Shown here one piece after another: positions 1-8,373 of a DNA stretch of 64,000 nt. The stretch is from positions 1 through 64,000 of the forward strand of contig JWTM01000290.1 in NCBI GenBank assembly GCA_001749745.1. The letters run 5' to 3'. This DNA comes from Candidatus Marispirochaeta associata. GTDB lineage: Bacteria > Spirochaetota > Spirochaetia > JC444 > Marispirochaetaceae. Position numbers and translations under genes: made by a program. The notes under the pieces were generated by a model. It saw only the letters and a program-made list of their open reading frames with translations. It ran no database searches and was not told the DNA's origin. Each line of letters starts with the position of its first letter. Positions within the stretch are counted from its first letter, which is position 1.

Positions 1-474
1 AGCATAGTCGGAGAAGATCCAGTATTGGGACTCCTTTCCCGCTAAAAGTTGGATGTTATTGGGGAAGTACTGGGAGACAGCAAAGCTCTCGAAGCCGTCG
101 GCAACCAGATCCTCTTTGAGCTCAAGTGAATCCAGGAGATCTGCATGCACTGCCAAGGCTTGCCGAGCAAGGCGAGAGATCCGATCGGTGATACAGTGGG
201 GAGATGCCTTTAGGATGCGGGCTATATCGCGGATACCGGAGGCGGTATGAAGGAGCTCGAAGATTTTTCGGTAAGATATGGTGCGTTGGGTCATATAGTC
301 GAGGGAGAAGGTTTGTGAAGAGAAGTGCCTGCCGCATGCTTTACAACGGTAACGCTGGATCGCTCCACGGGCTGCTGATTGAAAGCGGCCGTGTCGTACG
401 AACCAGGTGGAGCCCGCAGGAGCGGTTTGATGATACTTGCAGTCTTGGTTTGGGCAGAAAGGGGGTGTTTTCAT
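1..474 (-). CDS. IS transposase, N-terminal part (runs off the window)
   Basis: The frame is open from the ATG at 474 down to position 1, about 158 residues, with no stop. It aligns throughout with the N-terminal half of the transposase at 57595-58716. Shared stretches include an N-terminal zinc-ribbon-like region with paired cysteines (FCP near the start, later CKACG), SSQTFSLDY, GIRDIARILKASP (a helix-turn-helix-like segment), and DLVADGFESFAVSQYFPNN, which probably holds the first catalytic Asp of a DDE transposase. The copies have diverged clearly, so they are not a recent duplication. The IS family is not assigned with confidence; the zinc ribbon recalls IS1/IS1595-type enzymes. Confidence 0.85.
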   Translation of the reverse strand, partial: MKTPPFCPNQDCKYHQTAPAGSTWFVRHGRFQSAARGAIQRYRCKACGRHFSSQTFSLDYMTQRTISYRKIFELLHTASGIRDIARILKASPHCITDRISRLARQALAVHADLLDSLELKEDLVADGFESFAVSQYFPNNIQLLAGKESQYWIFSDYA

Positions 475-544
475 AGATAGATCCTCCGTTCGTTGATGGT
501 TCTATCTATAACTAGTGGCGGGAGAAGGAGTTTGCTTCAACAGA

Positions 545-565
545 TATACAGATTCAGGGACACTA
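545..565 (-). repeat. Terminal repeat of the partial IS
   Basis: Read on the minus strand the end is TAGTGTCCCTGAATCTG. This matches the TAGTGTCCTC(G/A)ATCCTG ends of the complete copy at 57570 and 58807. In all three ends the TA directly precedes GTGTCC, which fits either a terminal TA or duplication of a TA target. Confidence 0.6.
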
Positions 566-599
566 ACTAAGAATTTGAAGGAATTTCCGATGAGCCGGG

Positions 600-1682
600 T
601 TAGGAGAGGTGCTCGATATAGGTTTTCGCTATGGGATCGTCCGGATCGAGGCTTAAAACCGCTTCGAATTGACGCAGGGCATCCTCGTTCCGCCCCAGTT
701 TGATAGCCAAAATACCCAGATTGGAGATGATCTTGACGTTCTGCGGCTCGAGTCGGATAGCCTCATTCAGATAGCGCTCGCTTTCGGGCAGGAGATTCTG
801 TTCCATGGAGCAGATCGCAAGTTCGTTGAGGATATCGGCCTGGGGTTCGGTCAGGGAGAGGGCCTTCAGGAAGGCCTCCTCCGCCTCTTTAAACTTGGAA
901 AGCCGCCTGAGCGCCCAGCCCTTCAGAAACCAGGCGGTCCAGATTCGGTCTGCCTCGTCGATAAAGCTCTCGATCTGTTCCAGCGCCTCATCCTCCTGTC
1001 CGTCGATAATGGCCTGGTAGGCGCTCTGAAAAGAGGCATCGAGTCGGTGTTGTGTTTTGAGCTCTTCGATAATGCGTCGGTTTTTCTCGGCCGGCTCCAG
1101 CTCTTCCAGCCTGGTGTAGGCCTCGAGGGCCCGCAGATGATCGCCATGGCGCAGATAGAAGGCTCCGGCGGACTGCATCAGCTGTACCGAGCTGTTATCC
1201 AGGGCGATTGCTTCCCGATAGGCCCGATCCGCCTGTGCGGCGTACTCCTGGGCTAAATCCTGCTTCTGCAGCTGTTCGTAACTTATCGTACGGCTCTCAT
1301 AGACCTGGGCCAGATTGAAGATCGCCGCCAAGGAATCGGGGATAACCGCTCTGGCCGTCCGGAAGAGCTCGACCGCCAGATCAAACTCCTGCTGTTTGGC
1401 TTTTTCAATACCGGCCTTGATTAAGTCGGCTTCGATATCCGGTTTTACCGCCTTGACGAAGCTGCGGTAGTAGTCGTTATCCTCATTCTCCGGCGTATGG
1501 GTCAGAACCTTCAGCATACCGGAGATAATCATCTCCCAGCTGATATTCTGCATGTCGAGTTCTTTTTCGCCCGGTTTCAATTCGACCGGTAAAAGGACCG
1601 ACGGGTCGATCGTAAAGGATGCGATGGAATGGGAAAAACTCTCCGGTACGGAGATAAAATAGACCGAGTCTAATGGGTTCAT
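600..1682 (-). CDS. TPR-repeat protein
   Basis: This 360-residue protein has no signal peptide. From about residue 70 it is a run of tetratricopeptide repeats, with the alternating A/G/Y/A pattern visible in stretches such as WTAWFLKGWALRRLSKFKEA and ILNELAICSMEQNLLPESE. TPR arrays act as protein-binding scaffolds; the partner here is unknown. The N-terminal ~60 residues (MNPLDSVYFISVPESF) are not TPR and may be a separate domain. It is the last gene of the infC-to-TPR leftward operon and starts 12 bp after the PilZ gene ends. That pairing suggests a c-di-GMP-linked role, which is inference. The IS at the window edge follows it at once, so any native downstream genes have been separated. Confidence 0.8.
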   Translation of the reverse strand: MNPLDSVYFISVPESFSHSIASFTIDPSVLLPVELKPGEKELDMQNISWEMIISGMLKVLTHTPENEDNDYYRSFVKAVKPDIEADLIKAGIEKAKQQEFDLAVELFRTARAVIPDSLAAIFNLAQVYESRTISYEQLQKQDLAQEYAAQADRAYREAIALDNSSVQLMQSAGAFYLRHGDHLRALEAYTRLEELEPAEKNRRIIEELKTQHRLDASFQSAYQAIIDGQEDEALEQIESFIDEADRIWTAWFLKGWALRRLSKFKEAEEAFLKALSLTEPQADILNELAICSMEQNLLPESERYLNEAIRLEPQNVKIISNLGILAIKLGRNEDALRQFEAVLSLDPDDPIAKTYIEHLS

Positions 1683-1694
1683 ACTAATCTCTTC

Positions 1695-2510
1695 CTATTT
1701 TTTCGCTTTTGATCGGTTTGTATTGAGGAACTCATTGATCATCAGCTTGTAGTCGTAGGAGACGGCTTCCGTGCTGAACTTGAGTCCCGCCGCGGTAAGG
1801 TCTTTACGCCCGGCCACCGCCTCGACCCGGATGATCTGCCCGGGGAGACTGATTTGTTTCTGTCCTTCGGACAGTTCGAAGCGGAGTAGGGCCTGTTTGT
1901 TCATCAGGAACTTGCCGATGCCGGGAAGGATCAGCTTCGCTCCCGAGAAGGAGAGGTCCCGCAGGATGCATTTGCGAGGGATACTATCCACATAGACCAG
2001 GCATGTTTTCGATTTGAGCCCCAGTTTCCGGATATTCTCGGCGGTTATGTCGATCCGCTCATCCTGCCGTTTGGAGGAGTTGGCATTGGCTTCGAGCAGA
2101 GAGCCGAGAATTCCGATCAGATCGTCCGGCGGACGCTGGGTGTAGTCGAGACTCAGGTAGTTCAGGTTAGGCTTGCTCTTGTCGTAGGGGGTATAGCCGT
2201 TGATCTTGCAGGTAACGAAGAAGCTCAAAGGGTCGCTCTTATCCTCTTGGGCAAAAGAGAGATGCAGGGAAACAAGATTATTGGCGCTCTTCGTTTTCTC
2301 GTAAAAGGGCTTGGTCAGATTTGCCAGGACCTTTGCGCCGGTCATCGAGGCGGAGTAGAGGACACAGGGCCAATGATCGCCGAGACACTTGATTTGGGTG
2401 TTTCGCGAGAGGAGCCGGGTGGCACCGATAACATCCTTGGTGAAGGTAAGGCTGGTAGTCTGAAATCCCTGATAATAGCGGGTGAGCTGCTGACTTGTTA
2501 TGAGTGCCAT
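1695..2510 (-). CDS. PilZ-domain protein (probable c-di-GMP receptor)
   Basis: The protein has 271 residues. The C-terminal ~115 residues carry the PilZ signature: RQDER fits the RxxxR motif, and about 40 residues later DLSFSGAKL fits the D/NxSxxG motif. A beta-rich stretch ending GLKFS and a closing helix follow. The N-terminal ~145 residues resemble the PilZN-type extension seen in spirochete PilZ proteins. Proteins of this kind bind cyclic di-GMP and alter motility or other outputs. A GGDEF enzyme that could make the ligand is encoded at 47014-48333. The gene sits between zapA (34 bp upstream) and the TPR gene (12 bp downstream). With both arginines and the DxSxxG motif present, ligand binding is likely. 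Confidence 0.8.
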   Translation of the reverse strand: MALITSQQLTRYYQGFQTTSLTFTKDVIGATRLLSRNTQIKCLGDHWPCVLYSASMTGAKVLANLTKPFYEKTKSANNLVSLHLSFAQEDKSDPLSFFVTCKINGYTPYDKSKPNLNYLSLDYTQRPPDDLIGILGSLLEANANSSKRQDERIDITAENIRKLGLKSKTCLVYVDSIPRKCILRDLSFSGAKLILPGIGKFLMNKQALLRFELSEGQKQISLPGQIIRVEAVAGRKDLTAAGLKFSTEAVSYDYKLMINEFLNTNRSKAKK

Positions 2511-2544
2511 AGATAATTGATAGTAGCTGCCGGCCTGGGCAGTG

Positions 2545-2856
2545 TCAATCAGGATTTTCCGGAGAGTCGATCAGATCCAGACTCTGATCGAGTTTCTCGA
2601 TCATCTGCAGGGTCAACTGGGAAGCTTCCCGGTCCCCGGGGAGTTCGATGCCGGAACCGCTCTTTTTGTAGAGTTCGTCGATCAGGTAGATCGAGGTTAG
2701 AATTGAAATCTTTAAGGGATCTTCGATGCGGGCCGAGGCTTGAACCTCGGCCGTTTTCTCCCTTAGATACTCGATTAACTGGGAAATGTAGCGCGGATCC
2801 TCGTCAGTGTTGACCTTCAGGTTCGTGCCGAGGATCTCGATCACTATCGGTTCCAT
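2545..2856 (-). CDS. zapA: Cell division protein ZapA
   Basis: At 103 residues the length is typical of ZapA. The N-terminal beta-hairpin (VIEILGTNLKVNTDEDPRYISQL) is the family core. It is followed by the long helix that forms the anti-parallel coiled coil of the tetramer. ZapA bundles FtsZ filaments and stabilises the Z-ring at mid-cell. The gene starts 6 bp after the ZapB-like gene ends, and both lie in the rplT operon, so they are probably made together. A Z-ring pair behind ribosomal protein genes is a common spirochete arrangement as I recall it. Confidence 0.88.
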   Translation of the reverse strand: MEPIVIEILGTNLKVNTDEDPRYISQLIEYLREKTAEVQASARIEDPLKISILTSIYLIDELYKKSGSGIELPGDREASQLTLQMIEKLDQSLDLIDSPENPD

Positions 2857-2862
2857 TGCAAT

Positions 2863-3228
2863 CTAAAAGATATCCAGCTCGGCGCCCGTCTGCTCTTCCT
2901 CATCGGATTCCTCCTCGACCGCTTCTTCGGCGGCTGATTCGGGAGCGGGGGAGGAGGCCTCCTGCTGCACGGTTTCTTCCGGCGCGTCTTCGGCTTGCTC
3001 GGCTTCCTCGATACCCGAGAGGGTCTCCAGGGCCTTCTGAAAACCGATCTCTACCTCCGATTGGCCGTCTTTCAGGCTGGAGAGTAGAATTTCGAGTTCG
3101 GAGATCTTGTTCTGATAGCTTTCGAGCTTATCGTTCAGCATCCGGTTTTCGGTCCGGAGGGAATCGATAAGCTCGACCGCGTCGTTCACCTTTTGATCTA
3201 ACAGGCGAACCTGTTCCAGCGTAATCAT
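2863..3228 (-). CDS. ZapB-like coiled-coil protein
   Basis: This 121-residue protein is one long heptad-patterned coiled coil over residues 1-75 (for example LLDQKVNDAVELIDSLRTEN), followed by a very acidic, low-complexity tail rich in Glu, Ala and Pro. ZapB of E. coli is a short coiled coil that binds ZapA and links the Z-ring to the nucleoid terminus. The coiled coil and the position directly before zapA support an equivalent role. The acidic tail is not typical of E. coli ZapB. It starts 5 bp after rplT, so translation is likely coupled. The ZapB name rests on structure and context, not on diagnostic residues. Confidence 0.65.
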   Translation of the reverse strand: MITLEQVRLLDQKVNDAVELIDSLRTENRMLNDKLESYQNKISELEILLSSLKDGQSEVEIGFQKALETLSGIEEAEQAEDAPEETVQQEASSPAPESAAEEAVEEESDEEEQTGAELDIF

Positions 3229-3233
3229 ACGCT

Positions 3234-3593
3234 CTAAACTCCGAGGCCGGATTTTGCCTTTTCAACAACCGCATCAAAGGCCTTCGGATCCTCGATGGCG
3301 AGGTTGGAAAGGGCCTTCCGGTTGATCTCGACGTTGGCCTTGGTCAAACCGTTGATGAAGCGGGAGTAGCTGATTCCCCGGGTACGGCAGGCAGCCGAGA
3401 TACGGGCGATCCAGAGTCGGCGAAAGTCCCGCTTCTTGGCGCGACGGTCGCGGTATGCGTAGAGACCGGCCTTGGCGACCGCATCCTTTGCGGTACGGAA
3501 ATTGCTTTTGCGGCGGCCCCAGTAGCCTTTAGCCGATTTGAGAATTTTTTTACGACGGTCATGACGCCTGGTCCCGTCAACTGCGCGTGGCAT
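3234..3593 (-). CDS. rplT: 50S ribosomal protein L20
   Basis: The 119 residues match L20 over the whole length: [19 protein letters not shown] at the N-terminus, [27 protein letters not shown] and [13 protein letters not shown]20 binds 23S rRNA early in 50S assembly and in many bacteria also represses its own operon at the mRNA level. It follows rpmI in the conserved infC-rpmI-rplT order. A purine-rich ribosome-binding site (AAGGAGAAGAG) precedes the ATG. Confidence 0.98.
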   Translation of the reverse strand: MPRAVDGTRRHDRRKKILKSAKGYWGRRKSNFRTAKDAVAKAGLYAYRDRRAKKRDFRRLWIARISAACRTRGISYSRFINGLTKANVEINRKALSNLAIEDPKAFDAVVEKAKSGLGV

Positions 3594-3623
3594 ATGCTCT
3601 TCTCCTTAGGTGATTATTAATAT

Positions 3624-3818
3624 TTAGTAGGGCATCAGTACGCGTGCGCGGCGTACTTCAGCTTCGCTCAAGATGCCGGTTTTCCGCAGCTTGCGCTTCC
3701 GCTTCGTGCTCTTCTTGGTTAGAATGTGCCGCAGGCCCTGCTTCTTATACTTGAACTTGCCGCTGCCGGTCTTCGAATATCTTTTAGCGGCGGCTCTACG
3801 TGTTTTCATCTTCGGCAT
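3624..3818 (-). CDS. rpmI: 50S ribosomal protein L35
   Basis: The 64-residue basic protein begins [20 protein letters not shown], the hallmark of L35, and contains [14 protein letters not shown]. The start is set at 3818 because AGGAGGAG lies 7 bp upstream; a longer reading from 3848 would add ten residues that no L35 has. The start overlaps the end of infC by 23 bp, so ribosomes leaving infC can probably re-initiate here. Confidence 0.96.
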   Translation of the reverse strand: MPKMKTRRAAAKRYSKTGSGKFKYKKQGLRHILTKKSTKRKRKLRKTGILSEAEVRRARVLMPY

Positions 3819-4386
3819 TGGATTTCTCCTCCTTATTTCCGCTCTCATTGCTCTTCTTCGGTTTCGCTTTGTTTGAGGCCTTGGGATTCAAGATCATCGA
3901 CATAAAACGTCCCTCCATGGCGGGCGGACGGTCGACAATGTACGAGTCCTCAAGGAGCTCCAGAATCTTCTCAAGCACATCCCGGCCCAACTCGGTATGA
4001 GCCAATTCCCGGCCGCGGAAACGAATGGTTACCTTAACCTTGTTTCCATCTTCCAGGAAGGTGCGGATATGCTTGGCCTTGAATGCCATATCGTGCTTTT
4101 CGATTTTGGGCTGCATCCGGATCTCTTTCATCTTTAGAAGCTTCTGCTTCTTCTTGGATTCCCGGATACGCTTTTCCTGCTCGAACTTATACTTACCGTA
4201 GTCAAGGATCTTGCAGACCGGCGGATTCGCATTAGGGGCGATCTCTACTAAATCGAGTCCGGCCTCTTTGGCAAGTTGCATTGCCTCACTTGTGGGCAGC
4301 ACTCCTCGTTGTTCTCCGTCGCCATCAATCAATCGCACTTCGCGTACTCGGATCTGTTCATTGATCCGCAGGTCTTTAACAGCCAA
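3796..4386 (-). CDS. infC: Translation initiation factor IF-3
   Basis: IF-3 binds the 30S subunit, blocks early 50S joining and checks the start codon and initiator tRNA. The family core is clear: [41 protein letters not shown], then the C-terminal domain with [17 protein letters not shown] place the start at TTG (4386), directly behind GGAGGAG. This gives 196 residues; a longer frame to 4599 reads through the promoter region. A non-ATG start fits the known habit of infC, where IF-3 discriminates against its own start codon. The last ~25 residues are a Lys/Glu/Asn-rich extension beyond the E. coli length. Confidence 0.95.
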   Translation of the reverse strand: MAVKDLRINEQIRVREVRLIDGDGEQRGVLPTSEAMQLAKEAGLDLVEIAPNANPPVCKILDYGKYKFEQEKRIRESKKKQKLLKMKEIRMQPKIEKHDMAFKAKHIRTFLEDGNKVKVTIRFRGRELAHTELGRDVLEKILELLEDSYIVDRPPAMEGRFMSMILNPKASNKAKPKKSNESGNKEEKSNAEDENT

Positions 4387-4417
4387 TACTCCTCCAAAAC
4401 TCACAATATGGGAAGGA

Positions 4418-4446
4418 ACTATAGCATTCAAAACAGAAAGAATCAA
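4418..4446 (-). promoter_or_regulatory. Sigma-70-type promoter of the infC operon
   Basis: On the minus strand TTGATT (4441-4446) and TATAGT (4418-4423) are separated by exactly 17 bp. Transcription would start near 4411, giving a leader of about 25 nt before the TTG start. The leader is short, so a long attenuation-type leader like that of some infC operons is not obvious here. Confidence 0.6.
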
Positions 4447-4548
4447 TAAGTAAAGGGCGGCCAGGTAAATAATTCTTCTCGTAAGGCCTTGAGTATGGGC
4501 AAAGCGAAAGCTAATAGTTATACTAAGACAGAAGAAGGAGGAACAGCA

Positions 4549-4953
4549 ATGGCCGCGAGTATCCTCACGCCCCTTGAAACCATCTGCCGGGAGTACCAAA
4601 AATTCCAGGCACGCCTGGTAAGACCGGATCTAAAACAGCTGGTTTCCTCAATCATCAACTACGAGCAGCGCCATATAGAGGATCTCCGGGAGGCCGGCAG
4701 CGAGATTCTCTCAAGCATGGATGCGGTCGGGGAGTTGCCCGAGAAGAGCTTCTCTTCCTCCCAACCGGGCTCTCGGGAAGGCTTGCAGGCGATGCGTGAT
4801 CTCTGCCTGAGTCTGGCCGACTGCTTTGAAGGCATCGCGAGCGGCGTATCCTCCACGGATGCTGCTATACTGGCGAAACAGATAGCCGGGGACGAACGGA
4901 AAATGGCCGGCTTGCTGGATGATCGTCTGGAGCTCGAGTCTCTACTCCAATAA
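4549..4953 (+). CDS. Small helical protein, possible ferritin-like fold
   Basis: I do not recognise a named family. The 134 residues are almost all helical. YEQRHIEDL contains an ExxH pair, and a later helix has GDERKM; paired acidic/His motifs on helices are seen in ferritin-like metal proteins, but the set is incomplete. The start at 4549 is chosen for AAGGAGGA 7 bp upstream. The frame continues upstream to 4489 but without a ribosome-binding site. It is divergent from infC and 39 bp ahead of the membrane protein gene, with which it is probably co-transcribed. Confidence 0.6.
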   Translation: MAASILTPLETICREYQKFQARLVRPDLKQLVSSIINYEQRHIEDLREAGSEILSSMDAVGELPEKSFSSSQPGSREGLQAMRDLCLSLADCFEGIASGVSSTDAAILAKQIAGDERKMAGLLDDRLELESLLQ

Positions 4954-4992
4954 GATTGCCACCTCCGGCGATACCTGGTAGTATCCACTGCT

Positions 4993-5622
4993 ATGAGTGC
5001 ATTCATGGTAGTATTCCCGGTATTGATCCCGTTTTTCCTGACCTTCTTGAAGAGGGAGGGACTTCCCGAACGATTGAGTTGGTGGAAATCCTTGGGGGCC
5101 GGATTAGTCTCGTATCTGATTGTGCTGGTATTTGCCTGGCTCGGGGGATTCACGCGAGGGATTCTGCCTTCCTTTATGCGGGATCTGCTCTTTTGGGCCG
5201 TGAGTGGTTTTCTCCCTCTCGGTCTGGGGGCTGCTCTGGGTTTTCTCCTCTTCAGAACCGGTTCATTCACTCCCTTCCTGGACGAACGGACGCTCTTTCC
5301 CTTCTTGATGGGGCTTTATCTTCCTACGGGACTGGATAACATCGTACGCTACGTCCACTATCAGGATGCATATGTGCTTTTTGCGTTGCCGGTGAGCGAA
5401 CTGTTGTTCCTCTTGATTGTGGGAATCCTCTTTCAAATGGCCTTGGATAACCAGGGCGGGAGCCGACTGCTCCTCAATCTACTCTTAATTCCGGCCGCCT
5501 TTCTCTTTGCCCTCGTTCCCGCCCTCTACTACAGCGCCTTTTTTCCGGCGGCCCTGCTGGTTCTGCTGCTGACCATCGCCGCTGTGGCGTGGCTCACTAT
5601 CCGGTCCTCTCTCATCGCATAG
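4993..5622 (+). CDS. Integral membrane protein of unknown function
   Basis: The 209 residues form about six or seven hydrophobic segments (for example FMVVFPVLIPFFLTFL, LVSYLIVLVFAWLGG, ALLVLLLTIAAVAWLTI) with short polar loops. The central loop has TGLDNIVRYVHYQDAY, its only strongly polar and possibly functional stretch. No transport or enzyme motif is recognisable. It follows the small helical gene by 39 bp in the same direction and is convergent with fba. Confidence 0.65.
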   Translation: MSAFMVVFPVLIPFFLTFLKREGLPERLSWWKSLGAGLVSYLIVLVFAWLGGFTRGILPSFMRDLLFWAVSGFLPLGLGAALGFLLFRTGSFTPFLDERTLFPFLMGLYLPTGLDNIVRYVHYQDAYVLFALPVSELLFLLIVGILFQMALDNQGGSRLLLNLLLIPAAFLFALVPALYYSAFFPAALLVLLLTIAAVAWLTIRSSLIA

Positions 5623-5631
5623 ATCCGGGCA

Positions 5632-5662
5632 GAAAAAAAGCTGACCGTGAAAACGGTCAGCT
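5632..5662 (-). terminator. Intrinsic terminator of fba
   Basis: A perfect 10-bp stem (AGCTGACCGT / ACGGTCAGCT, 5639-5648 and 5653-5662) has a GAAA loop. Read leftward it is followed by a run of seven U (5632-5638). It lies 28 bp after the fba stop codon. The other direction lacks a U run. Confidence 0.88.
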
Positions 5663-5689
5663 GTAAAACTCTTACAAAAAGCTATCTAC

Positions 5690-6682
5690 TCAGGCTTTCC
5701 CGGCCGAGCCGAGAACCGCCTTGTTCTTGTGCATATAGAGTTCCTTGAGCGCATCCCGGGCGGGGCCGAGATACTTCCGGGGATCGAACTCACCGGGCTT
5801 GGAGGCCATCACCTCGCGCACCGCGGCGGTCATCGCCAGGCGTCCGTCGGAGTCGATGTTGATCTTGCAGACTGCGGACTTGGCTGCCTTGCGGAGCTGC
5901 TCCTCGGGGATGCCGACCGCGTCCTTGATGGCGCCGCCGTTCTTGTTGATGCTCTCCACCTTGTCGGCGGGAACGGAGGAGGAGCCGTGCAGAACGATGG
6001 GGAAGCCGGGAAGCTTTCTCTCGATCTCTTCCAGGATGTCGAAGCGCAGGGGCGGGGGAACCAGGATGCCCTCCGCGTTGCGGGTGCACTGGTCGGGGGT
6101 GAACTTGTTCGCCCCGTGGGAGGTTCCGATAGAGATGGCCAGGGAATCTACGCCGGTCCGCTCTACGAAATCGATAACCTCTTCGGGCTTGGTGTAGGTC
6201 GAGGTTTCGGCGACCACGTCATCCTCGATACCGGCCAGAACGCCGAGCTCCCCTTCGACGGTCACGTCATGCTGATGAGCATACTCGACGACCTTCTTCG
6301 TCAGAGCCACATTCTCCTCGTAGGAGTGGTGGCTGCCGTCGATCATGACCGAGGAGAAACCGGAATCGATACAGTCCTTGCAGAGTTCGAAGGTATCGCC
6401 GTGATCTAAGTGGAGAGCGATGGGGATCTCGTAGCCGAGTTCCTTGGCGTAGGCGACCGCACCCTGCGCCATATAGCGCAACAGGGTAGAGTTGGCGTAC
6501 TTCCGGGCGCCCGAAGATACCTGCAGGATTACCGGAGATTTTGTCTCGACACAGGCCTGAATAATCGCCTGCAGCTGCTCCATGTTGTTGAAGTTGTACG
6601 CGGGCAAGGCGTAACCGCCGTCGACGGCCTTCTTGAAGAGCTCTTTTGTGTTTACGAGGCCTAATTCTTTATATGAAGTCAT
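5690..6682 (-). CDS. fba: Fructose-bisphosphate aldolase, class II
   Basis: This enzyme cleaves fructose-1,6-bisphosphate to dihydroxyacetone phosphate and glyceraldehyde-3-phosphate in glycolysis and runs in reverse in gluconeogenesis. The zinc-binding and catalytic motifs of class II enzymes are present: LHLDHGD (H91, D93, H94), SIGTSHGANK (H189) and VLHGSSSVP (H232). At 330 residues it has the usual length. It has its own strong promoter upstream and a terminator downstream, so it is a single-gene unit. A flaA pair lies next door, as I recall in Treponema. Confidence 0.97.
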   Translation of the reverse strand: MTSYKELGLVNTKELFKKAVDGGYALPAYNFNNMEQLQAIIQACVETKSPVILQVSSGARKYANSTLLRYMAQGAVAYAKELGYEIPIALHLDHGDTFELCKDCIDSGFSSVMIDGSHHSYEENVALTKKVVEYAHQHDVTVEGELGVLAGIEDDVVAETSTYTKPEEVIDFVERTGVDSLAISIGTSHGANKFTPDQCTRNAEGILVPPPLRFDILEEIERKLPGFPIVLHGSSSVPADKVESINKNGGAIKDAVGIPEEQLRKAAKSAVCKINIDSDGRLAMTAAVREVMASKPGEFDPRKYLGPARDALKELYMHKNKAVLGSAGKA

Positions 6683-6714
6683 TTAGGGCTCCTTGATTGG
6701 ATTTCTAGCTTCCG

Positions 6715-6743
6715 ATTGTAGGGAGGGGGCAATAGGGTGTCAA
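6715..6743 (-). promoter_or_regulatory. Strong sigma-70 promoter of fba
   Basis: On the minus strand TTGACA (6738-6743), a 17-bp spacer and TACAAT (6715-6720) give a near-consensus promoter about 30 bp ahead of the fba start. An AAGGAG ribosome-binding site lies between it and the ATG. Confidence 0.8.
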
Positions 6744-6779
6744 GGGCGGCCTTGACCGGGAAGTTCGGGAGGCGTAGAG

Positions 6780-7505
6780 TTGCATCTAATGCGTCTCTCC
6801 TCAATAGCGCTACTACTTACTTTACTCCCGCTCCTCGTTTCCTGCAGCGGAGGCGGGGCGCTTATGATCAGCGATCCTCTATTTGCCTCACTCGAAAGGG
6901 AGAGCTTCGAGGCAGAGTGGCCCGGGGGGCTGAAAATCGAGGTCTATGAGTCTCTTCCGTCCGTTATAGAGGCGGGACGTCTGCTGGATGAGCTGAATCC
7001 CGCAGTGCTGCTTCTTTCACCGCAGTTCCGGGAACTGGCGGAGGAGATCCGCCGGTCGAACAGAGAGGTAGAGATAGTGGCTCCGGAACCGGATTTTCAG
7101 GCTGCAGCCCAGCTCCTGGCCGATCGGATCGAGGATGAGTATGCTCACGGGGCCCGGGGGCCGGTACTGCTTATTCCGGGCGAGGAAGGAGGCGCAGAGG
7201 AGGAGATCGCCGCAGCTCTTTTAGCCCTCCTGAGTGAGCGCCGGGTGCTCGAAGAGGCGGAATACCCCGCTGTGGTGGTTCTGATCGGCGCCGGACCCGG
7301 ATCGGAGGAGGCCCTTCGGACCGCGGCCGACCGCTATCCCGAGGCGCTCTTCCTATCCCAGCGATTGCTGCGCTACCGGGGGGGAATTCGCGCCTTCTAC
7401 CTCGATTTTGACTGGCCAGGCTATTATCGGGGCCGAAATCTCTGGAAAATCCGCCCATATCCCTCAATTCCCGTCCCTTCCGAGGGGGCTGCAACGACAA
7501 ACTAA
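6780..7505 (+). CDS. Putative lipoprotein of unknown function
   Basis: The N-terminus is a lipoprotein signal: a hydrophobic stretch LLLTLLPLLVSC with the lipobox LVSC and the acylated cysteine at residue 22. The mature part has alternating strands and helices (AVLLLSPQFRELA, GPVLLIPGEEG, AVVVLIGAGPG) like a periplasmic-binding-protein or Rossmann-type fold, but no family motif stands out. The start is probably TTG at 6780, 7 bp after GGGAGG; the ATG at 6789 would give nearly the same signal peptide but with a poorer spacing. It is divergent from fba and lies upstream of the flaA pair. Confidence 0.7.
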   Translation: MHLMRLSSIALLLTLLPLLVSCSGGGALMISDPLFASLERESFEAEWPGGLKIEVYESLPSVIEAGRLLDELNPAVLLLSPQFRELAEEIRRSNREVEIVAPEPDFQAAAQLLADRIEDEYAHGARGPVLLIPGEEGGAEEEIAAALLALLSERRVLEEAEYPAVVVLIGAGPGSEEALRTAADRYPEALFLSQRLLRYRGGIRAFYLDFDWPGYYRGRNLWKIRPYPSIPVPSEGAATTN

Positions 7506-7555
7506 CTATTGATTTCATCGAGATTTATACTTTTTTTTCAATTCGGGAAAAAGGT

Positions 7556-7584
7556 TTGACAAAGAGTTTTGATAGAAATATAAT
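7556..7584 (+). promoter_or_regulatory. Perfect-consensus sigma-70 promoter of the flaA pair
   Basis: TTGACA (7556-7561), exactly 17 bp, then TATAAT (7579-7584), with T- and A-rich sequence just upstream that could act as an UP element. It lies 50 bp ahead of the flaA start codon. All twelve hexamer positions match consensus. Confidence 0.92.
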
Positions 7585-7633
7585 TCAAATTGCTGACGGA
7601 CATGTGAGTCTCTATTACATAAAGGAGTTAAGA

Positions 7634-8368
7634 ATGAAACGCGGTTACCGTTTATTCTTTGTTTGCCTTTTACTGTTCACCTTGACCCTACCGGTCTCAT
7701 TGCTTGCTGAAACATCAACTGAAAATATCGTATCCCGGGTAATTGAAACCTTCGATCCGGAGGATTCGTCCTACGAATGGTATGTACAGGGGAGCAAGTT
7801 CATTGCCGAGGGATACCCTCGATTCAAGCTGATCGACGGCTTTCCTTTCGCCCTCTACGGTCGCGCCGGCGACGAAGGGAATCATCAGGTTCTCGGCATG
7901 CAGGCCGCCTTCGACCGCAAGGGCTTCAACTATCTGGAGATCTTTCCCGTGGAAGACGGGCCCGACGGAAAAGTTCCGGTAAAGGTCTCCATTCCCGGTC
8001 GCGTTAAAGAGCTCGATCTCTGGGTTTGGGGTTCTCAGTACAAGTACACCTTCGAGGTGCACCTTGAGGATTACCGGGGTTATGTCTATGTACTGCCCAT
8101 GGGTAGCCTCAATTTTCCGGGATGGGAGAATCTGCGGATTAAGATTCCCAGCTACATCCCCCAGAGTCAGGTATATATCCCGAACTATCGGGATTTGAAG
8201 CTGATTAAGTTTGTGCTGCGCACTGAACCGGCGGAGAACGTAGCCGGATTCGATTTCTATATGGATCACATCAAGGTCTTGACCGACGTCTTCGAGAGCC
8301 GTTTCGACGGCGACGAGTTCGTCCGTCCCGAGTCTCGCTCGGAGATTTGGCCCGAGGAAGAGGAATAG
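7634..8368 (+). CDS. flaA: Flagellar filament outer-layer protein FlaA, first of a pair
   Basis: FlaA proteins coat the FlaB core of spirochete periplasmic flagella. This 244-residue protein has a cleavable signal peptide (FFVCLLLFTLTLPVSLLAE) and the FlaA core pattern: KVSIPGRVKELDLWVWG, VYVLPMGSLNFPGWENLRIKIP and FDFYMDHIKVLTD. The sequence lacks cysteine in the mature part. The start at 7634 is chosen for AAGGAG and because the signal peptide begins there; the longer frame would run into the promoter. The second flaA follows after 5 bp, and both share the consensus promoter. Confidence 0.9.
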   Translation: MKRGYRLFFVCLLLFTLTLPVSLLAETSTENIVSRVIETFDPEDSSYEWYVQGSKFIAEGYPRFKLIDGFPFALYGRAGDEGNHQVLGMQAAFDRKGFNYLEIFPVEDGPDGKVPVKVSIPGRVKELDLWVWGSQYKYTFEVHLEDYRGYVYVLPMGSLNFPGWENLRIKIPSYIPQSQVYIPNYRDLKLIKFVLRTEPAENVAGFDFYMDHIKVLTDVFESRFDGDEFVRPESRSEIWPEEEE

Positions 8369-8373
8369 AAGAT

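Larger units (their letters stand above)
1..565 (-). mobile_element. Partial insertion sequence, cut by the window edge
   Basis: This is the 5' part of an IS related to the complete copy at 57570-58807. It carries a leftward transposase gene and, at 545-565, a terminal sequence ending GGGACACTA that matches the end of the other copy. Both copies also share a subterminal GTTTGCTTCAA motif just outside the transposase start. The outer end lies 34 bp from the stop codon of the TPR gene, so the element sits directly downstream of the infC operon. The other end is outside the window. Confidence 0.85.

Noticed and set aside
4387..4599. Longer infC frame reaching 4599
   Set aside because: The extra 71 codons cover the promoter and have no counterpart in IF-3; the TTG with GGAGGAG is better.
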